Assembly: GCA_024509875.1 (NCBI GenBank)
Contig: JAMPIV010016261.1
Location: 79,348 to 143,347 of the forward strand
Direction of reading: 5' to 3'
Length of the DNA: 64,000 nucleotides
Origin: Oreohelix idahoensis
Taxonomy: Eukaryota > Mollusca > Gastropoda > Stylommatophora > Oreohelicidae
A model generated the notes under the pieces. That model did no database searches. It had not been told where the DNA came from and was given only the letters and a program-made list of their open reading frames with translations. Below are positions 30,469-41,830 of this stretch, piece by piece. Each line of letters starts with the position of its first letter. The first letter of the stretch is position 1. A program made the position numbers and the translations under genes.

Positions 30469-32864
30469 TGTGGTAAAGTGGGATGTTATAAATATTTATA
30501 GGGGACTTAGTGTACTGACTGAGATCAGCTGTGAAGGTATCTATATCTAATAAGAGTAGTGTATTATAGATAACCTTACTTGCTGCCACATATGTATACC
30601 TCAGTCAGAATTATTCTGGAATAGTGTGATGACTACGTTATATGTCTAGGGTATGTGTATGATGAAGTGTAAGTCAGAACACCAACAGACAGATAAACAA
30701 TTTAATTTATTCCACCACACTTGACAACACTGTGACACTCACATACATAAAACATTCTACGAGGATATCTTAAAGGAGTCACTGATAACTTTTCAAATAA
30801 CAATATGTATTCAGTGCTGTCATGAATGTATATGTGTCCTGATTCAAATACAAAGGGAACAAGGAATCACAATCAATTTTAATTACAAGTTATATATACA
30901 GAATTTATTAATGTGAATCTTGTAATGACATATATTTTTAATAGTATCCTATGTGTGTCAGTTGTGTAGTAGTAATATGAGGTAATACTGGTTTTGTTTT
31001 GTTCAAGCTCTGTTGGTATTTTTCATCATGACTTCAATAGTTTGTCTTTATTGGAACTAGTATTGGAGATGTTCTCAGTTCCTGATATTAAAACAATTAA
31101 ATTCCCCTCTTAATTTTATTTTACAGTGTCATTTTAAGATGGGGGTACATAATGTTGAGCTCCATGGCCACACTCTCTTATCTTTCGTGATGACTGCAGT
31201 AAAAGACTCCTCTGCTCGATTACTTTAATGAGTTCTGGAGTCACCCCACTGGTTGCTATATGGACCAAGGAGTATGCTGTCTGCCTCTGGCTTCAGCAAA
31301 GCTCTGACCAGGTGCTGCTCAATAACTTTAAGACCACGGTCCCTGAAACAAGAAGGTTGTACCTCCTACTTCAGAACTATTTATACTGTATTTCTACACT
31401 GAGCACAATACATCACAAACATTGAGTTCAGAGCGTTAGGCCAACTGTCAGCTTCATCTGAAATACTTTATACCAGTATTTCCCTCCCTAATGGTTACTA
31501 CGCCTCTGCAATTCCAGCATTATTTCTTTCTAGTCAATAATCTAGGTGTCAGTGTACTGTTTGGCCATTCCATGCAGTTTTACTTTCCTCCGACACCTTC
31601 TGTTCAGGCTGGAGCAATATAGGCTTTACATCATGTTCGCTACTGAACTACACATATATACAGGCATAAATTAACAATTTACATTCAATTTTCATTAAAA
31701 GATATTGAATATTTCAAGCTTACCACAATTCATGGAATAATAAACAGTTTCGTTGACTGGCAATGAATATAGCACAACTCCGATCTGCCGATGTCCCAGG
31801 CTTTATTTTATAAAAAATATACACTGGTGCTCAACGCACTGCTTCTTAATAGGTTTATTACAAGATGTGGCAATGAACAGACGCTCTGAATTGAGTATAT
31901 CCGCAGCTCTACCCAATGAAACCATGTCTACACATCTTTTAAAAAAAGTACTCCTTTTTCACGTTTCCCCTGACAACACAAGATAGTATTTATAGCCCGA
32001 CCAATCGTGTTTAGTCTTATATTTGTTGCGCTCCAATCGAATAGGAGTTTACATAAAGACTCATTTCCCGTACAATGGTGGCCTAAAATTCTGCCACTGA
32101 GCGATTCTGATTTTGGTGCTGTCTGACACCCTCACTATTTTATTTTGGCTATAATTTGGTAATTCCTAGACTATTTGCGTAACGTTTTACATATTATTTG
32201 TCAGCAAGTCCTAAGGAACCCAAATATACAAATTTAATGGAGCTAAGTGGCTGCGTTCAAAATATGCAATTTCTTCTACCTCCTGTTTCGAAGATGTGCT
32301 GTCTGGGTACTGTAATGTTTTCAAACGTAAACCAGTATAATGTCATATTTCCAATAAGCGTTTTTCAGGATTTTAAAACCTAACTCTCGGATGGGTATTG
32401 AATTTTATCACTGTCGATTTGAAATAAAGTTAGTGCATGTGGCCTTACACGCGTGATGGCAGCAATTGTGTATCGCGCGACGCGTGTTTAGTATTGCATG
32501 CTTCCTGCCTTCATTCGCCCATCTCTCTCTCCCGCTTTATCTGTCTTTTAGTTACGCCGTGTATAAAATGGAATGAATGAAATATTAAATTTAGGTCATT
32601 GATCAGCTTGCGTATCTCAAGGTTTTTTCCAAGAAATACAGTACACGTTTCATTGAAGAAAGCGGGTAATAATACAGTAGGCTTTTACTATCAACGTGAA
32701 AGCGTTACAATTTGCAGACGAAGCAGAAAACAAGGGGGATTTCGAGTACAGTCATTGTGACAGCACTGTTCTTTTACCATTTCTCTTTCCTTTTATTAAA
32801 TTTATTTGTTAGGCTTTACATTTACCTTTTAATTTATATAGGTGGATTAGAATATTTCATGACA
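30469..32864 (-). repeat. Gypsy B LTR, empty-site copy
   Basis: 2,396 bp, TGTGGTAAAG...TTTCATGACA. It carries the unoccupied SINE target and lies against the primer-binding site, so it is the 5' LTR of the minus-strand element. Confidence 0.93.
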
Positions 32865-32885
32865 CTCCCCTACGGCAGTATCTGC

Positions 32886-33010
32886 ATTTAGATCTGGCAT
32901 TTTCTTTCCGTCTTTTTTGGAGCCTTAAATAGCTTACGTGCACATCTTCCTTTTAGATTTTTTATCCCACTCTGCTGTCCATTCATCTGTTATTATTCTA
33001 TTGCTTGTAC
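32886..33010 (-). mobile_element. I-type LINE 3' fragment, part 2
   Basis: AGATCTGGCATTTTCTT through CCATTCATCTGTTATTA matches 39685-39782. Together with 22983-23260 it makes one contiguous LINE stretch once the SINE and Gypsy B are removed. Confidence 0.85.
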
Positions 33011-33516
33011 ATTTTCTCTACGGCAATAATAATCTCTTTACTCCATGTGGTTTCCGTGGGTGAGTGAGGGGGTGTGAAAGAAGAATCGAGTACGCCACTA
33101 TTCCACGAGAGATGTCGTAAGATGCAGCTAATGAGACTGCATAGCTGAACTGGTGCACAGTGTTGATAGCCTCATAATCCACGAAACTCAATTGCATATG
33201 AAAACGTCTCTATAAAAAAAAAAAACACACACACACAACACACACACATACACATATGAAGAGCTTTAGTGCAAAGTTCCTGTTAGATGACAATTGCAGA
33301 GGTGGCTGTGTGCTCCTAATGAAATGTAAAAGAAGAATGATGATAATAGTGATGGCATACCTTTCACTGCTTTGATAATAGTGATGACATAACTTTCACT
33401 GCTTTGATAATAGTGATGACATAACTTTCACTACTGAAGTCTATCTCCCCGCATCATCCCACAAACCCTGGTCTTTTAATAGTCACTTTTACAAATTATG
33501 CTGATACAGAAAACAC
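33011..33516. other. No gene; short tandem repeats
   Basis: A (CA)n-like run lies at about 33224-33255. A 32-bp unit beginning TGATAATAGTGATG is repeated about three times at 33341-33436. Confidence 0.6.
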
Positions 33517-33527
33517 TTTAACAAAAT

Positions 33528-36347
33528 AATAATAATAATAAATTCTTTAAGCACCAAACACGGCGCATAAGGCAGAAACCAGTGCTCTCCAGGTTGTTCG
33601 TTGTGACGCCACTCCTCTTAGCTCTTGCACATTATTTAGGCCCAACGTTCTTCTTCCTTCTCTTATTATTGTTCTTCTGAGTGTTTCTTTTGGTCTTCCT
33701 TTTTTCCTCTTACCCTCAGGAACCCAAGTGAGCGCCTGTAGTGGTATTCTGTTGTTTTGCATTCGTAGGACATGACCGATATATGACCATCGTCTTTTCC
33801 TTATATAGTCGGAGACATATTTCTGCCTAGAGTCTTCTCTTATTTGTCGATTAGTCTTGAATTCTTTCCAACTGATGTTCATGAGTTTTCTAAGACATTT
33901 GTTCTCGAATGTATTCAGCTTGTTCTCCAATGATTTTGTTATTTTCCAACTCTCACAGCCGTATGTTAACACTGAGATAACATTTGAATTAAACAGACGA
34001 AGCTTGGTATATATATTCAATGATCGTAATTTCCAAATGTTAGATAATCTATTGAAGGCGCTAGCTGCCAAAGCAATTCTAGTATGGATTTCTCTTGTTG
34101 TGTCACCATCCTGAGTCATTTTACTGCCTAAATAATTGAAACTTTTAACTTTCTGTAGTTTTTCCCCGTTCAAGATGATATCAAAGGTCTCGTTAGAAAA
34201 GTTCATAGCTTTAGTTTTAGAGGCATTTATTTGGAGACCTATTTTAACCGAGAGATGACACAAATTATTTATTGCTTCTTGGGATTGTCTTGGTGTTGAA
34301 CTTAAGAATGCTACATCATCTGCGAAATCCAGGTCCCCCAGGAATTTTCCATTTGTCCATTTTATACCTAATTGTTCATTGTGGGTATAGTTTCTCATAA
34401 CCCAATCAATAGCTATTCCAAAAAGTAGTGGTGACATAATACAGCCTTGTTTCACCCCTGTTTCTACTGTAAACCATTCTGTATTCCCTTTATTTGTTCT
34501 AACAAAACATCTTGCATTGTCATATAGTGCTTTGATTATATTCACATATTTAGTTGGAAAACCATAGATTGCAAGTATCTTCCACAATGATGGGCGGTGT
34601 AGACTATCAAAGGCTTTTTGAAAATCGACGAAGGTGATAATAAGTGGCGATTGCCTTTCCACTGATTCTTCTATAATTGTTCTTAGTGTGAATATTTGAT
34701 CAATACATGATCGTTTCGGCCTGAAACCCGCTTGTTCTTCTCTGATCTTTTCGTCAGCATGCAATTTAAGTCTTTCTAACATCATGCAACATAATAATTT
34801 TCCAGGTACTGATAATAGAGATATACCACGCCAGTTATTACAGTCTGATAGATCACCTTTCTTCGGTAACTTTACAATAATACTGTCTTTCCATTGTTGT
34901 GGTGGTTGTTCTTCTCTCCATACTTCATTTATAATATCTAAAATTCTCAAGAGGTTGTTGTCATTAATTGCTTTAATCATTTCCCCTGAAATTTCGTCAA
35001 CTCCAGCAGCTTTAAAATTTTTTAATCTTTTAACGGCTTGTTTGATCTCGTCCAGCGTGAATTCATCGCAAGTTATTGGCAAGGTGGTGATGGGTGTTTC
35101 ATTATTAAAATCAGGTGTTACTGTTGGTGGTGGTCTGTTTAGCACCTCCATGAAGTGCTCAGCCCATCTCTTCATTTGTTCTTTTTCTGTTGGTATTGAA
35201 TTCCCTAATTTACCTTTAACAGGTGTTTCCATAGCAGTAGGCTGGTGACATAGTTGTTTTGTAATTTGATAAAGGCACCTACTATTACCAGTTCTTGCAG
35301 CATTTTCAGCTTCTACGGCCAGTTCATTGATGAAATGTCTTTTATCTCTTCGAGTTTTTGTCTTCACTTCTTTATTTAACAAGTTATAAGTTAGTTTGCA
35401 AGATTCAACTGCATTATGTGTACTTGCCGCTAGTAGTTTAAGTTTTGCTGTTTTCCTTTCTTGTATTTTATCCCAAGTATCTTCTCTCATCCATTTTTTC
35501 TTTTTATGTACTAGGTATCCGGTGGTCGCTACTGCTGCTTCTGTCATTGCTGTTCTCAGTTGTTCCCATTTAGTATCGATTGTCTTGGTGTTGATATCGT
35601 TGTCAATTTTGCCTAAAGCATCGAAATAGTTGTTCATTTTGACATTATATTCCTCCTTTATATCATTTGAATGCAGTCTGTGTACATCTATTCTTCTATT
35701 TTTATTCTGTTGGTATAACTTCTTCAGTTTAATTCTCAGTTTAGCTATGCAGAGGTTATGATCGCTTCCGATCTCTGCACCTCTGTATGCTCTGACGTCT
35801 TGAACTGATGAGCGAAATTTAGCGCTTATGCAGAAGTGATCTATCTGGTTCTTAGTTCTGCCATCAGGTGAATTCCATGTTATCTTGTGGATATTCTTAT
35901 GTGGAAAGATGGTGTCTGCCACAACGAGGTTTGATATTTCACAAAGTTCTAGAAGTCTTTCGCCATTTTGATTCATACAGCCTATGCCATGAGTACCGAG
36001 ATATCTTTGTACTCCATCGTTGTTGTCACCTACTTTGGCGTTAAAATCACCCATGACTGCTATTATGTCATGCTTGGGTATTGTGTTGATGGTACTTAGA
36101 AGTGCTTCATAGAAGTCATCTTTTGTGATATCAAGAGCGTCGTTAGTTGGTGCATAACATTGTACAATTGAGAGCTTGAAAAATCGTGTCTGAAATCTAG
36201 CTAATATTAGCCTCTCATTGATAGGTACCCAGCTGATAAGCGATGCTGCTGCTTTCTGTGTCATTAGGATGGCTACTCCCTCAGAACATGTTGACATGTT
36301 CAGAAGAAAAAAAGCAAAAGCAAAAAAAAAGCAAAGCAAAAAGCAAA
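33528..36347 (-). mobile_element. RTE-type LINE, 5'-truncated, with target duplication
   Basis: TTTAACAAAAT is duplicated at 33517-33527 and 36348-36358. The 3' tail on the minus strand is (TTA)n-like (33528-33542), as in RTE elements. The 5' end stops inside the endonuclease and is followed by a low-complexity (GCAAA)n-like patch at 36300-36347, between element and duplication. Confidence 0.88.
33547..36339 (-). CDS. RTE LINE endonuclease-reverse transcriptase
   Basis: A 930-codon open frame. The apurinic-type endonuclease occupies about residues 15-215: VMGDFNAKVGDNN at about 95, TWNSPDGRTKNQIDHF, and GSDHNL near 192. Its first ~50 residues are missing through truncation, so the apparent ATG and first residues are probably not native. 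RT spans about 430-720: FKAAGVDEISGEMIK, NNWRGISLLSVPGKLL, EEQAGFRPKRSCIDQI, TFVDFQKAFDSLHR, TGVKQGCIMSPLLF and the catalytic LDFADDVAFLS. The C-terminal region has YIGHVLRMQ and KKGRPKETLRR. The protein nicks DNA and copies its own RNA at the target. It resembles RTE/BovB-type proteins often annotated craniofacial development protein 2-like. No stops inside, so this is a young copy. Confidence 0.92.
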   Translation of the reverse strand: MLCFFFAFAFFLLNMSTCSEGVAILMTQKAAASLISWVPINERLILARFQTRFFKLSIVQCYAPTNDALDITKDDFYEALLSTINTIPKHDIIAVMGDFNAKVGDNNDGVQRYLGTHGIGCMNQNGERLLELCEISNLVVADTIFPHKNIHKITWNSPDGRTKNQIDHFCISAKFRSSVQDVRAYRGAEIGSDHNLCIAKLRIKLKKLYQQNKNRRIDVHRLHSNDIKEEYNVKMNNYFDALGKIDNDINTKTIDTKWEQLRTAMTEAAVATTGYLVHKKKKWMREDTWDKIQERKTAKLKLLAASTHNAVESCKLTYNLLNKEVKTKTRRDKRHFINELAVEAENAARTGNSRCLYQITKQLCHQPTAMETPVKGKLGNSIPTEKEQMKRWAEHFMEVLNRPPPTVTPDFNNETPITTLPITCDEFTLDEIKQAVKRLKNFKAAGVDEISGEMIKAINDNNLLRILDIINEVWREEQPPQQWKDSIIVKLPKKGDLSDCNNWRGISLLSVPGKLLCCMMLERLKLHADEKIREEQAGFRPKRSCIDQIFTLRTIIEESVERQSPLIITFVDFQKAFDSLHRPSLWKILAIYGFPTKYVNIIKALYDNARCFVRTNKGNTEWFTVETGVKQGCIMSPLLFGIAIDWVMRNYTHNEQLGIKWTNGKFLGDLDFADDVAFLSSTPRQSQEAINNLCHLSVKIGLQINASKTKAMNFSNETFDIILNGEKLQKVKSFNYLGSKMTQDGDTTREIHTRIALAASAFNRLSNIWKLRSLNIYTKLRLFNSNVISVLTYGCESWKITKSLENKLNTFENKCLRKLMNISWKEFKTNRQIREDSRQKYVSDYIRKRRWSYIGHVLRMQNNRIPLQALTWVPEGKRKKGRPKETLRRTIIREGRRTLGLNNVQELRGVASQRTTWRALVSALCAVFGA

Positions 36348-36358
36348 TTTAACAAAAT

Positions 36359-36783
36359 GCATAAAATAAAAATAACTCTTACCTTATGTTTCTATGATCT
36401 GTGTAACCTCCAGAGACTGTAGTTTCAATCCTGTTACTACAATCGGACTGGCACGCCCACTACACACCGTCTGCATGTGAGTTCTTCTTGTTAAAGAAAC
36501 AAGCAAGAGCCACGGTTCTTACGTCACGTAAACTAAACAGTCTGCTCTTCGCGTGTTGACATGTTCATTGTTGGACCTCTAATGGGAAAGTAAAGTGGAA
36601 GTAGGAGGGAAAAACAGTCATGTCATGTGAGGAAACACAAGATTGGCGTAAAGCAGGTCCTATGTCAGGTGCTGCGGTATGGGAGTGAAGGGTTAGAGCC
36701 TTCACTACAGCCAATCTTGGAGCGGGGCAATCGCCTTGGGTGCTAAGGACACGGGCACCGGGGCGGACGAGATTAAAACTTAT
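36359..36783. other. No gene; GC-richer stretch
   Basis: Sequence at about 36600-36780 is GC-richer than its neighbours and may be untranslated LINE material. I recognise nothing specific. Confidence 0.4.
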
Positions 36784-37081
36784 TTAATACCTAGGAAAAG
36801 CTGGATGAGTCTTGTCCAACATAATTTTGGTAATGTAATTTAGTTTTAGTTCCTTTCTCCGAAGTACCAAATGGGAGGACTCCAAAGTCCACCGCCAGAG
36901 CACCCCTCGAAATTGATCTGATTGTACATAATGCTAAGTGCTGAATTCTATCTAATTTAATCTTGTGACTGCGATGCAGAGTCATATACTATGCTTCCAT
37001 AATCAGTTTTGCTTCTGATGAAAGATTTATAAAACATGATCATTGTCTTAGTACTTGCACCCCATAATGATCTTTCAAATA

Positions 37082-38105
37082 TACTGAGCGACTTTAATTA
37101 CGCATCACTATACGAGGGCCTGGTAAATTATCTTATGGTCATGCAATTGTTCCCGAAATTAGTATACAGGTTCACAAGATCAGAGGCCAGCATAGTCATT
37201 TTACGCCAGCAAAGCTGGAGACAAGAGTAGCACGTGAAACACGTAAAACATGATTTAGGTGCCTGGTAAAAATTCTGCACGGAAAACATTAATTTCTTTT
37301 CACCCAGAGCTCAGCCTAGAGCACTACGGACTGGAAAACAGTCAATATTTTAGACCACAACCACAAACACGTCGTCAAACCATGCCTAGACTGAGCGCTG
37401 CAGAGAGAGAAAGAGCGATAGGAATGATAACAGGCGGGATGTCCACCAGAGAAGCATCCAGACACTTCAATTGCAACCAGTCCACCATCGTCCGATTGCA
37501 ACAACGTTTAATGGCCACTGGATCCATTGCAGATCGACCCCGTCAAGGTCAACCCAGAGTTACGACACCTCAACAGGACGCGTATATACGGCAGCTTCAT
37601 TTGCGGAATCGGTTTTTGGCGGCAGCTGTAACAGCAAGAGATGTTGTTGGGAGACGTGGAACCATATCAGAGCACACCGTGCGACGTCGACTGCAGGCGG
37701 CAGGACTCAACGCCAGACGTCCTCGAGTCGGCCCAATCCTCACCTTACGACACCGACAGCAACGATACCAGTGGGCAGAGAGGCACCGACGATGGACGAG
37801 ACGTCAGTGGCAAAATGTCGTCTGGAGACGTTGCCAGGCTTGCCTTGATGCCAACGGTGGCCAAACGCGCTACTGAGCGCGTTATAATGACAACAACGAC
37901 ATTTGTGACTGTTCAATTTGACCCCTACCTTACATTTGTGACTGTAGTTTTTTTTTTAACACAGCATGCACTGCTACGCGGATTGCGGGAATCGGTCGGT
38001 CAATGGATACTGTTTCCAGTGATATCAAACATGTTACCATTATTTTATTCTCAGACATCTTGGTGAGTGATTCATATAGTGATGCGTAATTAAAGTCGCT
38101 CAGTA
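37082..38105 (+). mobile_element. Tc1/mariner element with perfect 31-bp inverted ends
   Basis: TACTGAGCGACTTTAATTA and 12 further bases at 37082-37112 are repeated exactly inverted at 38075-38105, with TA duplications at 37080-37081 and 38106-38107. The insertion lies in I-type LINE copy 1, whose homology resumes immediately after. About 1.0 kb; the transposase is internally deleted. Confidence 0.95.
37382..37876 (+). pseudogene. Tc1 transposase with the catalytic domain deleted
   Basis: From MPRLSAAERERAIGMITGG the protein has the paired helix-turn-helix DNA-binding part: MSTREASRHFNCNQSTIVRL, GSIADRPRQGQPRVTT, then ISEHTVRRRLQAAGLNARRP and HRQQRYQWAERHRRW. It then jumps from WQNVVW directly to RRCQACLDANGGQTRY, the usual extreme C-terminus. 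About 130-150 residues holding the D-D-E/D catalytic triad are missing, yet the frame stays open. I chose the ATG at 37382 because Tc1 proteins usually start shortly before this motif. It may still bind its own ends but cannot cut. Confidence 0.9.
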
Positions 38106-39398
38106 TATCTTAGCATGTTAGTTAGTCTGCTGCAAGACTCTACCAGTCTATCTATGTGTTTGTTCGGTTCTTGGTCTAGTGTCATTCCTAGGTATGGTGG
38201 GGTTTGGACTGTACCAATTTATTGCTCCTGTAAGTTTATGTCAATTATCTTATTTGTAACAATCCTGCCTTTACTGAAGATAATTCCTACGGTACTGTCT
38301 TTTTCATGTTTAAATGAAATCCCCATGTATTCATTCATTTATATACTTTATTTATTTAATTTTGAAGATTATTATATATATGTTTTTAGATTATTCCCAT
38401 TTCCACATAGCAACATCATCTACAGACTGTGTCAAATTTATTTTTTTTATATCTTTAAAATGTAGATTCAAATCTTTTACCATTATTGTAAACATTGAAG
38501 GGGATAAAACGGATGCTTGAGGAATGCCAGTCTGTTGTTCACACAGTTCTAACTTGTCATTGTTAATTTGTACTGTGAAAAATCTATCTTGAAGGAAATT
38601 CTCTCTAAGTATCTATACATTGTATTAGTAATTCATATCTTTTTAACTTTAAAGACGGCATCTTCTCTCCAGCATTCATCTTAGACCCTAGCTGTATCTA
38701 GGAAAACTGACGGTGTGTTCTTTCTTTTGAAATATTAAATTAATTTCATGTTCCATTTTGATTATCTGATCCATAATGCATCAATCTGTTCTAAATCCTG
38801 ATTGATTCTAGCTGTATATTTTACTCTTTTCAAAATAGAACTTTAATCTGTCATTTACTATGGTTGCTAATATTTTACCTAGATGGGAAGTTAAGGAAGT
38901 AGGTCTGTATGAACTAGCATCTTGATCATCTTTTTCTGGTTTTAGTATTGGAATAACTTCTAACACTTTCATTGTCTTGTGAATTTTCCTCACATTCCAG
39001 ATTTTGTTAAGTAGAGATGTTACAATTTTTTTTTTTATATTAATGAAAAATATCCCGTTCAACCTCTGATGGGTTATAATTAGGGTATATATTGTTTTCA
39101 ATTCCAAATAATATGAACAACTGCCGATATGAGAAAGTGGCATCACATTTGTCAAATCATTGTAAATAGGGACAATCACAATTATGCTTATACGTTAAAT
39201 AAAACAAATAAATAATAATGTTTTTTAAAAACTAAAAGAAAAACGAACGAAATCGAGAATAAAATCTGAACAAGAATAATATTAGAGGCCTGGTGGTTCC
39301 AGTTATATAACTGACTTTAACAGATATTTAATTGACTTTCATCTGTTAAAAGTCATATGCATTGTAAGAACAGCATCAGACATTCACATTCCCAGCCA

Positions 39399-40421
39399 CT
39401 ATATATTAACCTTTGTTCGTGTTAAATATTGTTTGACTATATTATGCAGTTCCCTAGGTCTGTCTATTCTTAACACCTCTTCTATATTTATAGGTAAGTT
39501 TAATGCTTGCAAATAATTTAATATTGGTATTGTCAATTGTTCATACCTCTTACATTTTAACAAGAAATGTTCTATATTATTGTCTTGAAGACATCCTGCA
39601 CAGAAAGGTTCCTCTATTCTGAAATAGCCTTTTCCCAGCTGTAGTCTGAGAAGTTTCTTATTACTGGGAATTTTTAATTCCCTAGATATCTGACATTTTC
39701 TTGTTGGAGCCTTGAACATCTTATATGCATGTCTTCCTTTCAGATTTTTATCCCACGCTGCTTTCCATTCATCTGTTATTAAATCTTTAATTAAGCTCTT
39801 AATCTCTGATTTACTCATCCCTACATTTATTAGATTTTTATCAGATCTACCTTTTTTGGCTTCTTTATCTGCCTTTTCATTTCCCTCTATGCCAACATAT
39901 GAAGGTATCCAAGCAATGAAGACTGAACATCCTCTGGAATATAAGTATGTAGTAGCCAGAAATATTTCCTCTGCTAAATCAGGTCTACTACATTCTCATA
40001 AGTTTCTAAGTGCTTTAATTGTTGAGTCAGTTAAAAATGTTAGTTTTTTGGGAGGGTTATTAGATAATATTTCAAGTGCTTTTAGTATTGCCACCATCTC
40101 TGCAGTGAAAATGGATGTATTTTCTGTGATGCTATATTCTTTTGCCATTTTCCATATTGGAATATATATTCCTATCCCCAATTTGCCATCCTCTCCCTTG
40201 GATCCATCTGTGTACACAGTAATGCTGTCTTTTGATATTTGTTGTATATATTTATTGGCCGTGTTTTTAATATTTTCTATATTATTTGTTTTCTTAAGTA
40301 TTTCTGCTAGGTGGTAGTCCGTGTCTGGTTTCTTGATCTCCCAGGGTGGAATCACTGGCTTGTATTCACAACTGTTATTAATTGATGTAATTAATGTACC
40401 CAGATGGACAATTTCCTCCAT
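39399..40421 (-). pseudogene. I-type LINE RNase H and C-terminal zinc region (copy 2)
   Basis: RNase H shows SITVYTDGSKGEDGKLGIGI (first Asp), TAEMVAILKALEIL (Glu), LTFLTDSTIKAL (second Asp), a shift, then IAWIPSYVGIEGNEKADKEA, where the usual His of S-H is Tyr. After it comes WDKNLKGRHAYKMF and FCAGCLQDNNIEHFLLKC, a C-x2-C...H...C knuckle typical of LINE C-termini. It is broken into at least two frames. Confidence 0.85.
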
Positions 40422-41401
40422 ACACTTCCCCCTGTAGGGTATCTAGTGGTATTCATTGGATTGGCCTGAGTTGTTAGTTGGTTTCTGGTAAAAGCTGTAT
40501 GTGCTGGGTGAGACTTATCTAACATAAATCTGTTCATATAATTTAGTCTTAACTCCTTTCTCCATAATTCTAAGGGTAGAATTCCTAAAGCCACCTCTAT
40601 AGCTCCCATTGATGTTGATCTGATTCCACTTGCTATTGTACATAATGCCTGATGCTGAATTCTGTCTAATTTAATCTTGTTGCTGTGTGCAGCAGAGTCA
40701 TATATTATACTTCCATAATCTATTTTTCCTCTAATAAAAGATTTATAAAAAGTGAGCATTGTCTTAGTGCTTGCACACCATCGATTACCTTTCAAATATC
40801 TTAATAAGTTAGTCAATCCTCTGCAAGACTCCACTAGTTTATCTATGTGTTTATTCCAGTTTAGCTGGTGGTCCAATATCATTCCTAGATATTGAGTGGT
40901 TTGCACTGTATTAATGTTTTGCCCTTGGATATTTATGTCTATAATTTTATTTTTTACAACCCTACCTTTACTGAAGATCATTCCCAATGTTTTATTTGTA
41001 TTCAGCTGAAAACCCCATTTTGTCATCCATTTACATACTTTATTTATTTGCTTCTGTAGATCCTTATATAATTTTGGCAGATGTTTCCCAGTCCTCCATA
41101 TAGCAACATCATCTGCAAACTGTGACAATTTATTTGTTATATCATTAAATTCTTCACCTAAATCATTTACCATTATTGTAAAAATTGAAGGAGACATTAC
41201 TGATCCTTGGGGTATTCCATTTTGTTTTTCATACAGTTCTGATCTATCATTGTTTACCTGAACAGTGAAATGTCTATCTTGCAGAAAATTCTCTAAATAA
41301 TTATATATTTTACTGATTACTCCTATCTTCTTCATTTTAAAGAGAGCACCCTCTCTCCAGCATTCATCATAAGCCCTAGCTATATCTAAAAATACTGCCA
41401 C
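40391..41401 (-). pseudogene. I-type LINE reverse transcriptase (copy 2)
   Basis: Open for 336 codons: AVFLDIARAYDECWREGAL, NGIPQGSVMSPSIFTIMVND, the catalytic LSQFADDVAIWRTG, WGFQLNTNKTLGMIFS, TTQYLGMILDHQLNWNKH, IDYGSIIYDSAAHSNKIKL. The N-terminal third of RT lies upstream in other frames. The polymerase would copy LINE RNA during target-primed reverse transcription; this copy is not intact. Confidence 0.9.
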
Positions 41402-41830
41402 AGTTTTTTTTCTTTCTTTTGAAATCCTGATTTTACTTGATGTTTCAATTTAATTATCTGATCCATAGTGCATCTTTCTAAATCCTGACTGAGTTTGATT
41501 ATATAAATTACTCTTTTCCAAATAAAACTTTAATCTTTTATTTACTATGGTTTCTAATATTTTACCTAGATGGGAAGTTAAAGAAATTGGTCTGTATGAA
41601 ATGGCATCATGGGCATCTTTTTCTGGTTTTTGTATTGGAATAATTACTGCTGTTTTCCATGTTTTGGGAATTTTTCCTGTATTCCAAATTTTGTTAAAAA
41701 GGAATGTTATAATTTCTATGGTACTTTTTGGTATGTTTCAAGATTTCGTAGCTCAAGATGTCATGCCCTGCTGATGTATTTGTTTTGTCCTTTATTGTAT
41801 TTTGAACTTCTTCCTGGGTAGTGAAATTGG

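Larger units (their letters stand above)
23468..32864 (-). mobile_element. Ty3/Gypsy element B (Gmr1-like order)
   Basis: LTRs at 23468-26267 and 30469-32864 (the left one longer by a SINE). The duplication CTCCC lies at 23463-23467 and 32865-32869. The interior, on the minus strand, has two long open frames: Gag-knuckle-integrase zinc part-unassigned segment (675 codons), and integrase C-terminal part-RT-RNase H (594 codons). Protease and integrase catalytic core are absent. Apart from the SINE I noticed about ten differences between the LTRs by eye, so the insertion is younger than element A looks. Confidence 0.93.
36784..39185 (-). mobile_element. I-type LINE copy 1, degenerate, split by Tc1
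   Basis: DNA at 36790-37079 and 38108-39180 aligns with 40500-41830 of copy 2, reading RT on the minus strand. Recognisable pieces are IKLDRIQHLALCTI near 36950 and the RT start IPILKPEKDDQDASSYRPTS near 38950. It has many stops and shifts. The 3' half (RNase H) is absent. A Tc1 element sits between the two aligned blocks. Confidence 0.82.
39385..41830 (-). mobile_element. I-type LINE copy 2 (RT plus RNase H)
   Basis: Minus-strand order: RT N-terminal remnants with EEVQNTIKDKTNTSAGHD near 41800, a long RT frame (41401-40391), RNase H (40421-39820), and a C-terminal Cys/His region (39818-39399). An RNase H after RT places it in the I superfamily. Fragments of the same family occur at 22983-23260/32886-33010, 36784-39185 and 52165-52315. 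The 5' part (ORF1, endonuclease) is missing. Confidence 0.88.

Noticed and set aside
34784..35248. 154-codon plus-strand open frame
   Set aside because: Antisense shadow of the RT domain at 33547-36339; no sensible composition or motif.
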